Part shown: one piece after another, positions 24,132 to 31,469 of the stretch
How positions within the stretch are numbered: position 1 is the stretch's first letter
Layout: each line of letters begins with the position of its first letter
Assembly: GCA_024636705.1 (NCBI GenBank)
Contig: JAGXGN010000164.1
Coordinates: forward strand, 1 to 32,958
DNA length: 32,958 nt
Direction of reading: 5' to 3'
Origin: Halomonas sp.
GTDB lineage: Bacteria; Pseudomonadota; Gammaproteobacteria; Pseudomonadales; Halomonadaceae
Made by a program: the position numbers and the translations under genes
The notes under the pieces: generated by a model
Database searches by the model: none
What the model was told of the DNA's origin: nothing
What the model saw: the letters and a program-made list of their open reading frames with translations, nothing else

Positions 24132-24830
24132 ATGAAACAACCGGTTCCTCTGGACGATGTGGGACTGCCCGGCCGCGCCCTGGACTGGAGTCGCGAGCAC
24201 CGCAATGGGGTGCTCCAGCGCCCTCGAGTCGCCGCCCTGGTGCTGGCGGCTGGTGGCTCGCGCCGGATGGGCCAGGCTAACAAGCTGCTACAGCCTTGGC
24301 GGGACGAGGCGTTGGTGCGGCATGCGGTGCGCGCGGTGGTGCAAAGCGGTGCAGCACCGGTCTATCTGGTGGTCGGCCACCAGGCCGAGGCCGTCACCCG
24401 GGCGACGGACGACCTGCCCGTGATGACTGTCTACAACCCCGATCACGCAGAGGGGCTGTCCAGCAGCCTGCGGGCGGGACTGCGCGCCTTGCCTGAAGAG
24501 GTCGACGGTGTACTGGTGGCCCTGGGCGACATGCCGCGAGTCAACCCGCGGGATCTACGTCGTCTACAGGCCGCCTTCAACCCAGCCGAAGGCCGGGCCA
24601 TCTGTGTGCCGATCTATCAGGGCAAGCGCGGCAATCCGGTGTTGCTGGGTCGGCAGTTATTCGCCGAACTACTGCTCCTAGAGGGGGACCTGGGCGCGCG
24701 TTACCTGATCGGAGTCCATGAGGACCTGGTAACCGAAGTGGCAGTGGAGGGATCCGGGGTGCTCTTGGATGTGGACACCCCCGCCGCCCTGGAGCAGCTG
24801 CGTCGCGACGCAGGGGAGCCGGCTTCATGA
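24132..24830 (+). CDS. mocA: MocA/MobA-like molybdopterin nucleotidyltransferase
   Basis: Nucleotidyltransferase of 232 residues, probably adding CMP to molybdopterin to form the cytosine dinucleotide cofactor used by xanthine-oxidase-family hydroxylases such as CoxL. The signature LVLAAGGSRRMGQANKLL lies at 36-53, VYNPDHAEGLSSSLRAGL follows, and VDGVLVALGDMPRV carries the metal-binding Asp. GNPVLLGRQLF and LLDVDTPAAL complete the fold. An N-terminal extension of about 30 residues precedes the usual start of the family. The ATG at 24132 is 11 bases after CCGGAGG; a GTG at 24108 would precede that site. Cytidylyl versus guanylyl specificity is inferred from the neighbouring coxMSL and xdhC. 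It overlaps a 35-codon ORF. Confidence 0.85.
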   Translation: MKQPVPLDDVGLPGRALDWSREHRNGVLQRPRVAALVLAAGGSRRMGQANKLLQPWRDEALVRHAVRAVVQSGAAPVYLVVGHQAEAVTRATDDLPVMTVYNPDHAEGLSSSLRAGLRALPEEVDGVLVALGDMPRVNPRDLRRLQAAFNPAEGRAICVPIYQGKRGNPVLLGRQLFAELLLLEGDLGARYLIGVHEDLVTEVAVEGSGVLLDVDTPAALEQLRRDAGEPAS

Positions 24831-24934
24831 GCGTCCTTCCTCCGCTACCTGCCACAGCGCACCCGGATGTCTGGTGCAAGGTGCGAGAGGTTTTCGGCAT
24901 CGACAGTGAGCTGCGCGTGCCGGCCTCTCGCTAG
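24827..24934 (+). CDS. Short ORF overlapping mocA end, probably a truncated gene
   Basis: A 35-codon frame begins MSVLPPLPATAHPDVWCKVR with its ATG overlapping the mocA stop (ATGA), a sign of former translational coupling. It ends at TAG soon after the segment FGIDSELRVPASR. The composition is protein-like but I recognise no family. Position suggests the 5' remnant of a further maturation or accessory gene, with the rest lost between here and coxG, which faces it 55 bases away. Confidence 0.4.
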   Translation: MSVLPPLPATAHPDVWCKVREVFGIDSELRVPASR

Positions 24935-24989
24935 CCAAGCGAGCATCTTCTGGTCAAGTCGTAGTGGACACTTTTTTCAGCAGATTTCG

Positions 24990-25547
24990 CTACAGCAATA
25001 TAAAGGCACTGGCCGCGGCAGCGGCGAGAACGACGGCTGCGATGATCCAGCCGAGGCGGTTAATGCCGGCTGTCGGTTGTGCCGCCCCCGGCGCGGTGGA
25101 CTTGCCGCCGCTGACCTGCTCGACGAAATTGCAGAAGAAATCATCTGCGGTCTTGCGGACTACGCCCTGGATGAGCCGGCTGCCTACGCTGGCCAGCTTG
25201 CCAGCCACCTCCGCATTGGCGGTGTAGCGCAGGACGGTTTCCTGCGGTCCGCTCTCCTCCAGTTCGACGCGGGCCGAGCCCTTGGCGGAGCCGGCCATGC
25301 CGCCTTGGCCCTGGCCGGAGATGGTGTAGCTGCGCGGGGCGTCGATATCGGAGAAGTCTACCTTGCCGTTAAACCGAGCCTTGATGGAGCCGATCTTGCT
25401 GACGATACGGGCGGTGAAGGTGGTGTCTGATACCTTGTCCAGGGCCTCACAACCGGGGATCGACTCCTGCAGCACCGCCGGATCATTGAGCGCCTCCCAG
25501 ACCTGCTTTCGTGGTGCGGGGATACGATGCTCGCCTGAAATCTCCAT
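24990..25547 (-). CDS. coxG: CoxG-like SRPBCC protein with C-terminal membrane anchor
   Basis: A protein of 185 residues. The START/SRPBCC-type domain (about 1-145) starts MEISGEHRIPAPRKQVWEAL, then NDPAVLQESIPGCEALDKV, the CoxG hallmark. A poly-Ala/Thr linker follows, and a single C-terminal hydrophobic helix (about 163-185, WIIAAVVLAAAAASAFILL) serves as a tail anchor. In Oligotropha, CoxG helps recruit the molybdenum enzyme CoxMSL to the membrane, so a similar docking role here is inferred. AGGAGG lies 7 bases before the ATG. It has its own promoter with an operator-like sequence shared with coxMSL and dctP. It points away from tetR and coxMSL. Confidence 0.9.
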   Translation of the reverse strand: MEISGEHRIPAPRKQVWEALNDPAVLQESIPGCEALDKVSDTTFTARIVSKIGSIKARFNGKVDFSDIDAPRSYTISGQGQGGMAGSAKGSARVELEESGPQETVLRYTANAEVAGKLASVGSRLIQGVVRKTADDFFCNFVEQVSGGKSTAPGAAQPTAGINRLGWIIAAVVLAAAAASAFILL

Positions 25548-25571
25548 AGTGCGTCCTCCTCGGTACGCTAT

Positions 25572-25585
25572 TTATCTTTTGATAA
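25572..25585 (-). promoter_or_regulatory. Operator copy 2 (coxG promoter)
   Basis: On the coxG strand it reads TTATCAAAAGATAA, a palindrome with TTATC/GATAA arms. It matches the coxM site TTATCAATCGATTAA at the first seven bases and in GAT, allowing one base of length difference. It lies just downstream of the coxG -10, a repressing position. Confidence 0.55.
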
Positions 25586-25594
25586 CTAAAATAG

Positions 25595-25622
25595 ATGATA
25601 GCGGCTGGAGCGAAAAAATCAA
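25595..25622 (-). promoter_or_regulatory. Promoter of coxG
   Basis: Read on the minus strand, TTGATT (25622-25617) and TATCAT (25600-25595) are 16 bases apart; the -10 matches TATAAT at five of six bases. The operator follows 9 bases further downstream, and coxG starts at 25547. Confidence 0.55.
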
Positions 25623-25805
25623 GGGGAAGAATGCGCCGGGCGCGGGGGTCTCATGCGTTAGTCAAGCTGGCTCAGAGCGCAGAGAAGGCATCACACGGCT
25701 TTTCACCGTGACCCTGTGCCTCCCTATGGTACGTTTGATGAACGGAGCGCATGGGCTTCGCTGGGCTATGCCCATCCTGTGGGAGCTACCGCGGAGCCGG
25801 GCCCG

Positions 25806-26462
25806 CTAAACATCGTGCCTGGCGAAGTGCCAGCGCAAGGTCACGGGCGTGCCTTCGATGAAGCTGTGAACCACTCTTTCGATGTGACCATCGAGGTCCT
25901 CCGGGATGGGCAGGTTGTAGATCCACTTGCGGATGGCCAGGTAATAGATCCCGCCATGGAGGTTCCAGGCAAGCTCCAGCTCTTCGGGCTCAAGCGGCAC
26001 CTCGTCGGTGGAAGGCAACCCTGCCACCTCACGCAGTTCGGTGCATACTGGTACGAACAGCTTGTCCTGGACGATACTCAGGTAACGCTCGGTGATGTTC
26101 CCGCCCTTCAGCCCGGAAAACATGAAGATGCGCACCCACTCATAGTTGAAGATCGCCCGGGTGTACTCCCGATACAGGGTAACCAGGCGCTCCTCCAGGG
26201 GCCGGCTACGGTCGATGATCAGCGCCTCCCAGTGCGGCTGCCAGCGTTTGATGTAGACCTCGTTATAGACCCGTTCGATCAAGCACTCTTTGCTCGGGAA
26301 ATAGCGGTACAGTAATGGCTGGGTGATGCCTAAGCGCTTGGCCAGCTCCCGGGTTTGACCCTCGAAACCGACCTCGGCGAAGAAGCGGATCGCCCCGTCA
26401 ACAATCTGGCGCTCCCGCTGCTCCGGGGTAAGCCGCCGCCGTTTGCCTGTTTCCGCTTTCAC
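25806..26462 (-). CDS. TetR-family transcriptional regulator
   Basis: Repressor-type regulator of 218 residues. The N-terminal domain has the TetR helix-turn-helix: QIVDGAIRFFAEVGFEGQTR followed by ELAKRLGITQPLLYRYFPSKE (residues 39-59). The C-terminal ligand domain (about 75-210) is helical and unrelated in detail to well-known members. The GTG start at 26462 is preceded by AGGAG 7 bases away. It is divergent from coxMSL, and the shared operator lies between them, so autoregulation and control of coxMSL are the simplest reading. Related operators before coxG and dctP extend the proposed regulon. The inducer could be the TRAP substrate or the product of the hydroxylase; this is inference. Confidence 0.9.
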   Translation of the reverse strand: MKAETGKRRRLTPEQRERQIVDGAIRFFAEVGFEGQTRELAKRLGITQPLLYRYFPSKECLIERVYNEVYIKRWQPHWEALIIDRSRPLEERLVTLYREYTRAIFNYEWVRIFMFSGLKGGNITERYLSIVQDKLFVPVCTELREVAGLPSTDEVPLEPEELELAWNLHGGIYYLAIRKWIYNLPIPEDLDGHIERVVHSFIEGTPVTLRWHFARHDV

Positions 26463-26526
26463 CGCTCTACTCCTTTCGCTAAGACTGCCACCATTCTTGC
26501 CGCCTGCGGATACGACTACAAGGGCA

Positions 26527-26556
26527 TTGACATCGGCCCACCGGTCGCCGCATAGT
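26527..26556 (+). promoter_or_regulatory. Promoter of coxMSL-xdhC
   Basis: TTGACA (26527-26532) is a perfect -35. CATAGT (26551-26556), 18 bases later, matches the -10 at four positions. The operator copy begins within the last bases of the -10, as expected for a repressed promoter. The start codon of coxM lies 68 bases after the -10. Confidence 0.55.
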
Positions 26557-26573
26557 TAATCGATTGATAAATT
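26555..26573 (-). promoter_or_regulatory. Operator copy 3 (tetR-coxM intergenic)
   Basis: On the minus strand it reads AATTTATCAATCGATTAAC, 17 of 19 bases identical to the dctP site. It overlaps or directly follows the coxM -10 and lies 93 bases upstream of the divergent tetR start, a normal place for an autoregulating TetR protein. Confidence 0.68.
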
Positions 26574-26623
26574 GCGGCGACGCTACCGGTTGCCGCCTAT
26601 GAGCTGCCGGAGGAGACGAAGAC

Positions 26624-27523
26624 GTGAAGTCGCCGCAATTCGACTATGTACGCCCGGGTTCGCTGGACCAAGTGCTGGACCTGTTGGCCGAGCACGGGGA
26701 CGAGGCCCAGGTAATCGCGGGCGGCCAAAGCCTAGTGCCCACCATGAACATGCGCCTGGCAGCCCCGAGCGTGCTGGTGGATGTGAACCACGTCCCTGGT
26801 CTGGCCGGTGTCGAACTGTGCGGCAAGTGGCTGCGCATTGGTGCGCTGACTCGCCACGCAGAAATCGCGTGCTCCCCGGAGGTTGCTCGTCACGCCCCGC
26901 TGCTAGCCCGTGCAGCGCCTTACATCGCCCACGAGGCGATCCGCAATCGCGGCACCTTCGGCGGCAGCGTCGCTACCGCCGACCCCGCCTCGGAGTGGCC
27001 GGCCTGTTGCCTGACCCTTGGGGCGCGCATTCACCTGGCCAGCCGCAAAGGCACCCGAACCATCCCGGCGGAGGATTTTTTCGAGGGCGTCTACCAGACC
27101 GCCATCGAGCCCCACGAGCTGATCACCCACGTGGAGGTGCCGGCGGCCGCCGACGGCATGCTCTACGGCTTCGACGAACTAGCCCGGCGCAAGGGCGATT
27201 ACGCCATCGTTGGACTAGCCGTCCAGGCTCGAATCGGCGCGAAGGGGCCCATGAAGCTGCTGCGGCGCAACGACCAGCGCCTGTCCGAGGTTAGGCTGGG
27301 CTTCTTCGGTGTGGCCGAAACTCCTGTGCTGGCCCAGCAAGCCGCCGCCGCACTGGAGGGCCGGCCCCTAGACGCCGAATCCATCCAGGCCGCTCAGTCA
27401 GCCCTGGCCGATGACCTCCAGCCCCTAAGCGATCTCTACACCTCAGCCGAGGCCAAGACCCACATGACTCGCGTGCTCCTTGGCCGAGTGCTGCACGCAT
27501 TGAGCGGAGACCATAGCGCATGA
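26624..27523 (+). CDS. coxM: Molybdenum hydroxylase FAD-binding subunit (CoxM-like)
   Basis: Medium subunit of 299 residues that takes electrons from the iron-sulfur subunit to FAD. FAD-binding motifs are AGGQSLVPTM (32-41) and IRNRGTFGGSVATADPASEW (106-125), as in CoxM/CutM proteins. The C-terminal domain (about 185-295) is the typical CO-dehydrogenase flavoprotein C-domain (LSEVRLGFFGVAETP). The GTG start has GGAGGAG upstream. The stop overlaps coxS (ATGA). GC content and style are close to the rest of the cluster. The medium-small-large order and TetR divergence are typical of substrate-inducible hydroxylases. Confidence 0.94.
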   Translation: MKSPQFDYVRPGSLDQVLDLLAEHGDEAQVIAGGQSLVPTMNMRLAAPSVLVDVNHVPGLAGVELCGKWLRIGALTRHAEIACSPEVARHAPLLARAAPYIAHEAIRNRGTFGGSVATADPASEWPACCLTLGARIHLASRKGTRTIPAEDFFEGVYQTAIEPHELITHVEVPAAADGMLYGFDELARRKGDYAIVGLAVQARIGAKGPMKLLRRNDQRLSEVRLGFFGVAETPVLAQQAAAALEGRPLDAESIQAAQSALADDLQPLSDLYTSAEAKTHMTRVLLGRVLHALSGDHSA

Positions 27524-28011
27524 GCGACATCAACTACGAGCTCAACCTGACCGTTAATGGCGAGCGCGGCAGCTTCCGTGTCAGTCCGCGACTTTCCTTG
27601 GCCGACTTTCTACGCGAGGAACTGCACTTGACCGGCACCCATGTCGGCTGCGAACAGGGTGCCTGCGGCGCTTGCACCGTGCGCTACAACGGCGACCAAG
27701 TGCGCGCCTGTCTGATGTATGCCGTGCAGGCCGAAGGGGCGGAGGTCGAGACCATCGAGGGTATCACCGAGAGCGGCGAACTGGCCGCCCTACAGGAGGC
27801 CTTCCACCGCAACAACGCCTTGCAGTGCGGCTTCTGCACGCCGGGCATGCTGATAGCCGCCGCCGACCTGCTCAAGCACAACCCCAGCCCGGATCGCGAC
27901 CAGATTCGCGCCGGGATATCCGGCAACTACTGCCGCTGCACTGGCTACCATTCCATTGTCGACGCCGTGGCCGAGACCTGCAGCGGTGGCACCAAGGAGG
28001 CTACGCAATGA
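27520..28011 (+). CDS. coxS: Molybdenum hydroxylase 2Fe-2S subunit (CoxS-like)
   Basis: Small electron-transfer subunit of 163 residues. The N-terminal plant-type ferredoxin cluster uses Cys44, Cys49, Cys52 and Cys64 (GCEQGACGACTV). The C-terminal four-helix domain binds the second 2Fe-2S through CGFCTPG (Cys103, Cys106) and NYCRCTGY (Cys138, Cys140). All eight ligands are present, so the subunit looks fully functional. Its stop overlaps coxL by four bases, and the three subunits form one translationally coupled unit. Confidence 0.96.
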   Translation: MSDINYELNLTVNGERGSFRVSPRLSLADFLREELHLTGTHVGCEQGACGACTVRYNGDQVRACLMYAVQAEGAEVETIEGITESGELAALQEAFHRNNALQCGFCTPGMLIAAADLLKHNPSPDRDQIRAGISGNYCRCTGYHSIVDAVAETCSGGTKEATQ

Positions 28012-30389
28012 GCGAAAAACCTCACTTGAGCGTCCTAGACCGTCCGAACAGTTATATCGGCCGCAGCGTGCCGCGGCCCAACGCCCGCCGGCTGCTGGCG
28101 GGCCGCGGTCAGTATCCCTCCAACGTCAGCTTGCCGCGCATGGTTCACGTAGCCTTCGCCCGCAGCCCCTTTGCCCACGCCCGTATCGTCGGCGTCGACA
28201 CCGAGGCAGCCCGTCAAGCGCCCGGAGTAGTGGGGGTGTTCGTCGGCGAGGACATTGCCAAGATCTGTCAGCCTTGGGTCGGCACCCTGGAACACTTCGC
28301 CGGCATGAAGTCCGCGCCGCAGTACCCGCTGGCCCACAACGTGGTTCGTTGGCAGGGCGAGCCGGTGGTAGCGGTGGTGGCCCAGACCCGCGCCCTGGCT
28401 GAGGACGCGCTGGAACTGCTGCTAATCGACTACGAAGAACTGCCCGCGGTAACCGACCCGGAGACCGCCCTGGACCCGGACACGCCATTGATCCACCCGG
28501 AGCTGGGCGACAACCTCGTTTTCGGCAGCAAGGTGGAGGCTGGCGACATTGAGCGAGCCTTCGCCGAGGCGGACCTGGTGGTGGAGGACGAGTTCCACTT
28601 CGGCCGCCACACCGGGGTGACCCTGGAGCCACGGGTGGTGGTGGCTGACTATGATCCCAGCGAGGAGCGGCTGACTGCCTACCATGGCACTCAAACGCCT
28701 TACCAGATGCAGGACGTCTATGCCCGCCACCTCGGCTTGGCCGAGGAGAACGTGCGGGTGGTCGTGAAGGACATCGGTGGTGCCTTCGGTATCAAGCTGC
28801 ACGTTCACGGCGAGGAAATGACCACCTGCGCACTGAGCATGCTGCTCAAACGCCCGGTGAAGTGGTCGGCGGACCGGTTGGAGTCCTTCGTCAGCGACAT
28901 TCACGCCCGCGATCACCGGGTGCGCGCTCGGCTGGCCCTGACCAAGGACGGCAGGATCCTTGGTTATGACGTGGACGATCTCACTGGCGTTGGGGCCTAC
29001 TCCGTGTACCCGCGCACTAGCGCGGTGGAGGGTAACCAAGTCATCAAGCTGGTGGGTGCCCCGTACACCCAGCAGCACTACCGGGCGGTGCTCAAGGTAG
29101 TGCTGCAGAACAAGAACGTCATGAGCCAGTACCGGGCGGTGGGCCACCCAATCGCCTTCACCGTCACCGAGGCGTTGGTGGACAAGGCTGCTGCCGAGCT
29201 GGGGCTGGACCCGATGGAACTGCGCGCCCGCAACTATGTCCCCGACGACGCCTATCCCTACAAGAGCGCCAGCGGTTTCACCTACGAAGGGCTGTCCCTG
29301 CAGCGCTCGCTGGAGAAGCTCAAGGAGATGATCGGCTATCCGGAGTTGCGCGAAGAGCAGCGGGGGCTGCGGGACAAGGGGGTCTACCGTGGCATCGGCA
29401 TTGCTACCTTTGTTGAAATTACCGCCCCTGGGCCGGCCTTCTACGGCGTCGGCGGCGCACGCATTTCCTCCCAGGACGGTTGCTCGATGAAGCTCGAGCC
29501 CTCGGGCAAGGTGCAACTCGCTATCAGCGTCAACGAACTCGGCCAGGGTACCGAGACCATAGTTGCCCAGATCGCTGCTACCGAACTCGGCATTGCCATG
29601 GAGGACATCCGCGTCGTCACCGGCGATACCGGCGCGACCCCCTACGGTGGCGCCGCCTGGGCTTCCCGGGGAGCAGCCATCGGCGGGGAAGTCACCGTGC
29701 GTGCCGCCCGGGCCCTGCGCGACAGCATTCTGGAGGTGGCTGGAGCTTCCCTGCAGACATCTCCGTCAGAGCTCGACCTGCGCGACAGTCTGGTGGTCAG
29801 CCGCGAGGATGGCGAGGAGCTGATCAGCCTCGCCGAGGTTGGCCGGATCGCCTACTTCCGCAGCGACACTCTGCCCCCAGGATTTCAGCCCCAGCTCTCG
29901 GTGGTGCGCCACTACTCGCCGCAGGGCCTACCCTTTGCCTTCACCAACGGCGTGCACGCTTCCTATGTGGAAGTGGACGTGGATACCGGCCTGGTGCGGT
30001 TGCTAAACCATTGGGTGGTGGAGGACTGCGGCCGGGTGTTGAACCCGAAGTTGGTGGACGAACAGGCCCGCGGCGGCGTCGCTCAGGGCATCGGCATGGC
30101 CTTGTTCGAGGAGTGCCTGTACAGCGCCGACGGCCAGCTCACAAACGGCAGCCTTGCGGATTACCTTGTGCCGCTGTCCTCTGAGCTGCCCGACATTGAA
30201 GTGGCTCATATAGAGACGCCCAGCCAGTACTCTGAGATCGGCGCCAAAGGCGCCGGCGAGGCGGGTACTGCCGCCTCACCGGCAGCGATCATGAATGCCG
30301 TTAACGACGCGATCGCCCCGTTGGGCGGGCGGGTTACCGCCATGCCCATGACTCCCGAGCGCATCCTGCGCAGCCTAAAACGCATCTAG
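28008..30389 (+). CDS. coxL: Molybdenum hydroxylase large subunit (CoxL-like, form II type)
   Basis: Molybdopterin-binding catalytic subunit of 793 residues in the xanthine-oxidase family. The IGGAFGIKLHVHGEE loop (256-270) and the EIGAKGAGEAGT motif with the catalytic Glu751 are both present. The active-site loop reads SQYRAVGHP (373-381), where true form I CO dehydrogenase has AYxCSFR with the Cys that holds copper. CO oxidation is therefore unlikely; an organic substrate, perhaps an N-heterocycle or aldehyde, is more probable. The ATG at 28008 overlaps coxS. A longer open frame begins earlier but runs antisense in style through coxS. The adjacent mocA supports a cytosine-dinucleotide cofactor. 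Substrate cannot be read from sequence. Confidence 0.92.
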   Translation: MSEKPHLSVLDRPNSYIGRSVPRPNARRLLAGRGQYPSNVSLPRMVHVAFARSPFAHARIVGVDTEAARQAPGVVGVFVGEDIAKICQPWVGTLEHFAGMKSAPQYPLAHNVVRWQGEPVVAVVAQTRALAEDALELLLIDYEELPAVTDPETALDPDTPLIHPELGDNLVFGSKVEAGDIERAFAEADLVVEDEFHFGRHTGVTLEPRVVVADYDPSEERLTAYHGTQTPYQMQDVYARHLGLAEENVRVVVKDIGGAFGIKLHVHGEEMTTCALSMLLKRPVKWSADRLESFVSDIHARDHRVRARLALTKDGRILGYDVDDLTGVGAYSVYPRTSAVEGNQVIKLVGAPYTQQHYRAVLKVVLQNKNVMSQYRAVGHPIAFTVTEALVDKAAAELGLDPMELRARNYVPDDAYPYKSASGFTYEGLSLQRSLEKLKEMIGYPELREEQRGLRDKGVYRGIGIATFVEITAPGPAFYGVGGARISSQDGCSMKLEPSGKVQLAISVNELGQGTETIVAQIAATELGIAMEDIRVVTGDTGATPYGGAAWASRGAAIGGEVTVRAARALRDSILEVAGASLQTSPSELDLRDSLVVSREDGEELISLAEVGRIAYFRSDTLPPGFQPQLSVVRHYSPQGLPFAFTNGVHASYVEVDVDTGLVRLLNHWVVEDCGRVLNPKLVDEQARGGVAQGIGMALFEECLYSADGQLTNGSLADYLVPLSSELPDIEVAHIETPSQYSEIGAKGAGEAGTAASPAAIMNAVNDAIAPLGGRVTAMPMTPERILRSLKRI

Positions 30390-30459
30390 CGATAACGCTG
30401 AGCGCCACCGGAAAGCGCAACCGGGACCTGCTCATTGGCAAACAGCTGGAGATCTGATC

Positions 30460-31440
30460 ATGCAGCATCTGGACCTCCAGGTCATCGAACGCGCCCTGGC
30501 CTGGGCTCGCGAGGGCGAAACGCTGTGGCTGTGCACCGTACTCGCTACCTTCGGTTCCTCGCCCCGGGAACCCGGCTCCTGGCTGGTGGCGCGGCGGGAC
30601 GGTCGGCATGTCGGATCGCTCTCCGGCGGCTGTGTCGAGGAGGATTTCCTCGCCCGCCTGCGTGACGGCGAGTTCGATCGTCCGGTGTCCACCTTGTGCT
30701 ATGGAGACCCCGAGGGTCCTCGAGGCCCTCGGATCCGCCTACCCTGTGGAGGCATCCTTGAAGTACTGATCGAGCGACTCCCGCCGAATGCCGCCACCCT
30801 GGCGCACTTCGAAGCGCTATATGATGCATTGGTGGGTCGCCGCCATCTGGTTCGCTGCGTCGATCCGACCACCGGGGACGTACATTGTCTCGATGACCAG
30901 GGCGTGGGGCCGCGGGTTGTGCGGGATAGTAAGGGGGGCATGATACGGATGCGCGTCGGGCCGACGGCCCGGCTGATCGTCGCCGGGATTTCTCCGGCTT
31001 CTGTGGCCTGCGCCGAGTTCGCTCGCGCTCTGGGCTTTGAGGTGATCGTCTGCGACCCTCGCGAGGAGGCCCGCCTCGACTTCAACGTACCCGGCGTTGA
31101 GTTGCGCCCGGAACTGCCCTCGCTGCATATCGCATCGGGCGCCTGCCATGCTGCCACTGCCGTGGTGGCCCTGACCCACGACCCGCGCATCGACGACTTG
31201 GCCATGATCGAAGCGGTGCGAACGCCCGCCTTCTACATCGGGGTGATGGGCTCGCTGCGGACTTCCGAGGCGCGCGCCGAGCGGCTACGCCGTTCCGGCG
31301 GCCTGACCGACGACGACCTCGACCGCCTGCACATGCCGATCGGCCTGTCGCTTGGTAGCAAGACACCTGCCGAGATCGCTTTGGCAGTGATGGCCGATAT
31401 CCTGCGCGTGCAGCGTGGTAGAGCCCGGGATACGCTCTAA
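30460..31440 (+). CDS. xdhC: XdhC/CoxI-family molybdenum cofactor maturation protein
   Basis: A protein of 326 residues that carries molybdenum cofactor to its hydroxylase and supports sulfuration. The XdhC N-domain has ALAWAREGETLWLCTVLATFGSSPREPGS and the conserved SGGCVEED with Cys58; a second Cys96 lies in LPCGGILEV. The C-terminal Rossmann domain (about 165-320) has LIVAGISPASVACAEFARAL followed by VIVCDPREEARL, and ends FYIGVMGSLRTSEARAERLR with the GLSLGSKTPAEIALAVMADI motif. It follows coxL by 70 bases with a TGGAG site before the ATG, and is the last gene before the conserved nudE region. Confidence 0.94.
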   Translation: MQHLDLQVIERALAWAREGETLWLCTVLATFGSSPREPGSWLVARRDGRHVGSLSGGCVEEDFLARLRDGEFDRPVSTLCYGDPEGPRGPRIRLPCGGILEVLIERLPPNAATLAHFEALYDALVGRRHLVRCVDPTTGDVHCLDDQGVGPRVVRDSKGGMIRMRVGPTARLIVAGISPASVACAEFARALGFEVIVCDPREEARLDFNVPGVELRPELPSLHIASGACHAATAVVALTHDPRIDDLAMIEAVRTPAFYIGVMGSLRTSEARAERLRRSGGLTDDDLDRLHMPIGLSLGSKTPAEIALAVMADILRVQRGRARDTL

Positions 31441-31445
31441 GCGTC

Positions 31446-31459
31446 ACGGCGCTGGCCGT
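31446..31459. terminator. Small stem-loop between convergent xdhC and nudE
   Basis: ACGGC (31446-31450) and GCCGT (31455-31459) pair around GCTG, in the 29-base gap between the two convergent genes. Without T runs on either side it is at best a weak bidirectional terminator. Confidence 0.3.
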
Positions 31460-31469
31460 CAGCTCAATG

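Larger units (their letters stand above)
25548..25805. other. Intergenic region between coxG and tetR
   Basis: This 258-base region holds the coxG promoter and operator at its left end (25572-25622). The remainder, 25623 to 25805, shows no recognisable gene, repeat or terminator. A plus-strand frame crossing it is a shadow that continues into the antisense of coxG and has no family features. Confidence 0.5.

Noticed and set aside
25363-25809. Plus-strand frame across the coxG-tetR gap
   Set aside because: Its first half is antisense to coxG and the remainder crosses the coxG promoter; no domain features or ribosome binding site.
27672-28007. Upstream extension of the coxL reading frame through coxS
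   Set aside because: The added 112 codons overlap the well-supported 2Fe-2S subunit in another frame and are Arg/Gly-rich. The ATG at 28008 with the four-base overlap gives a normal N-terminus.
28008-30389. Calling the enzyme aerobic carbon monoxide dehydrogenase
   Set aside because: The active-site loop lacks the copper-binding Cys of form I CoxL. The cox symbols are used here only as family labels.
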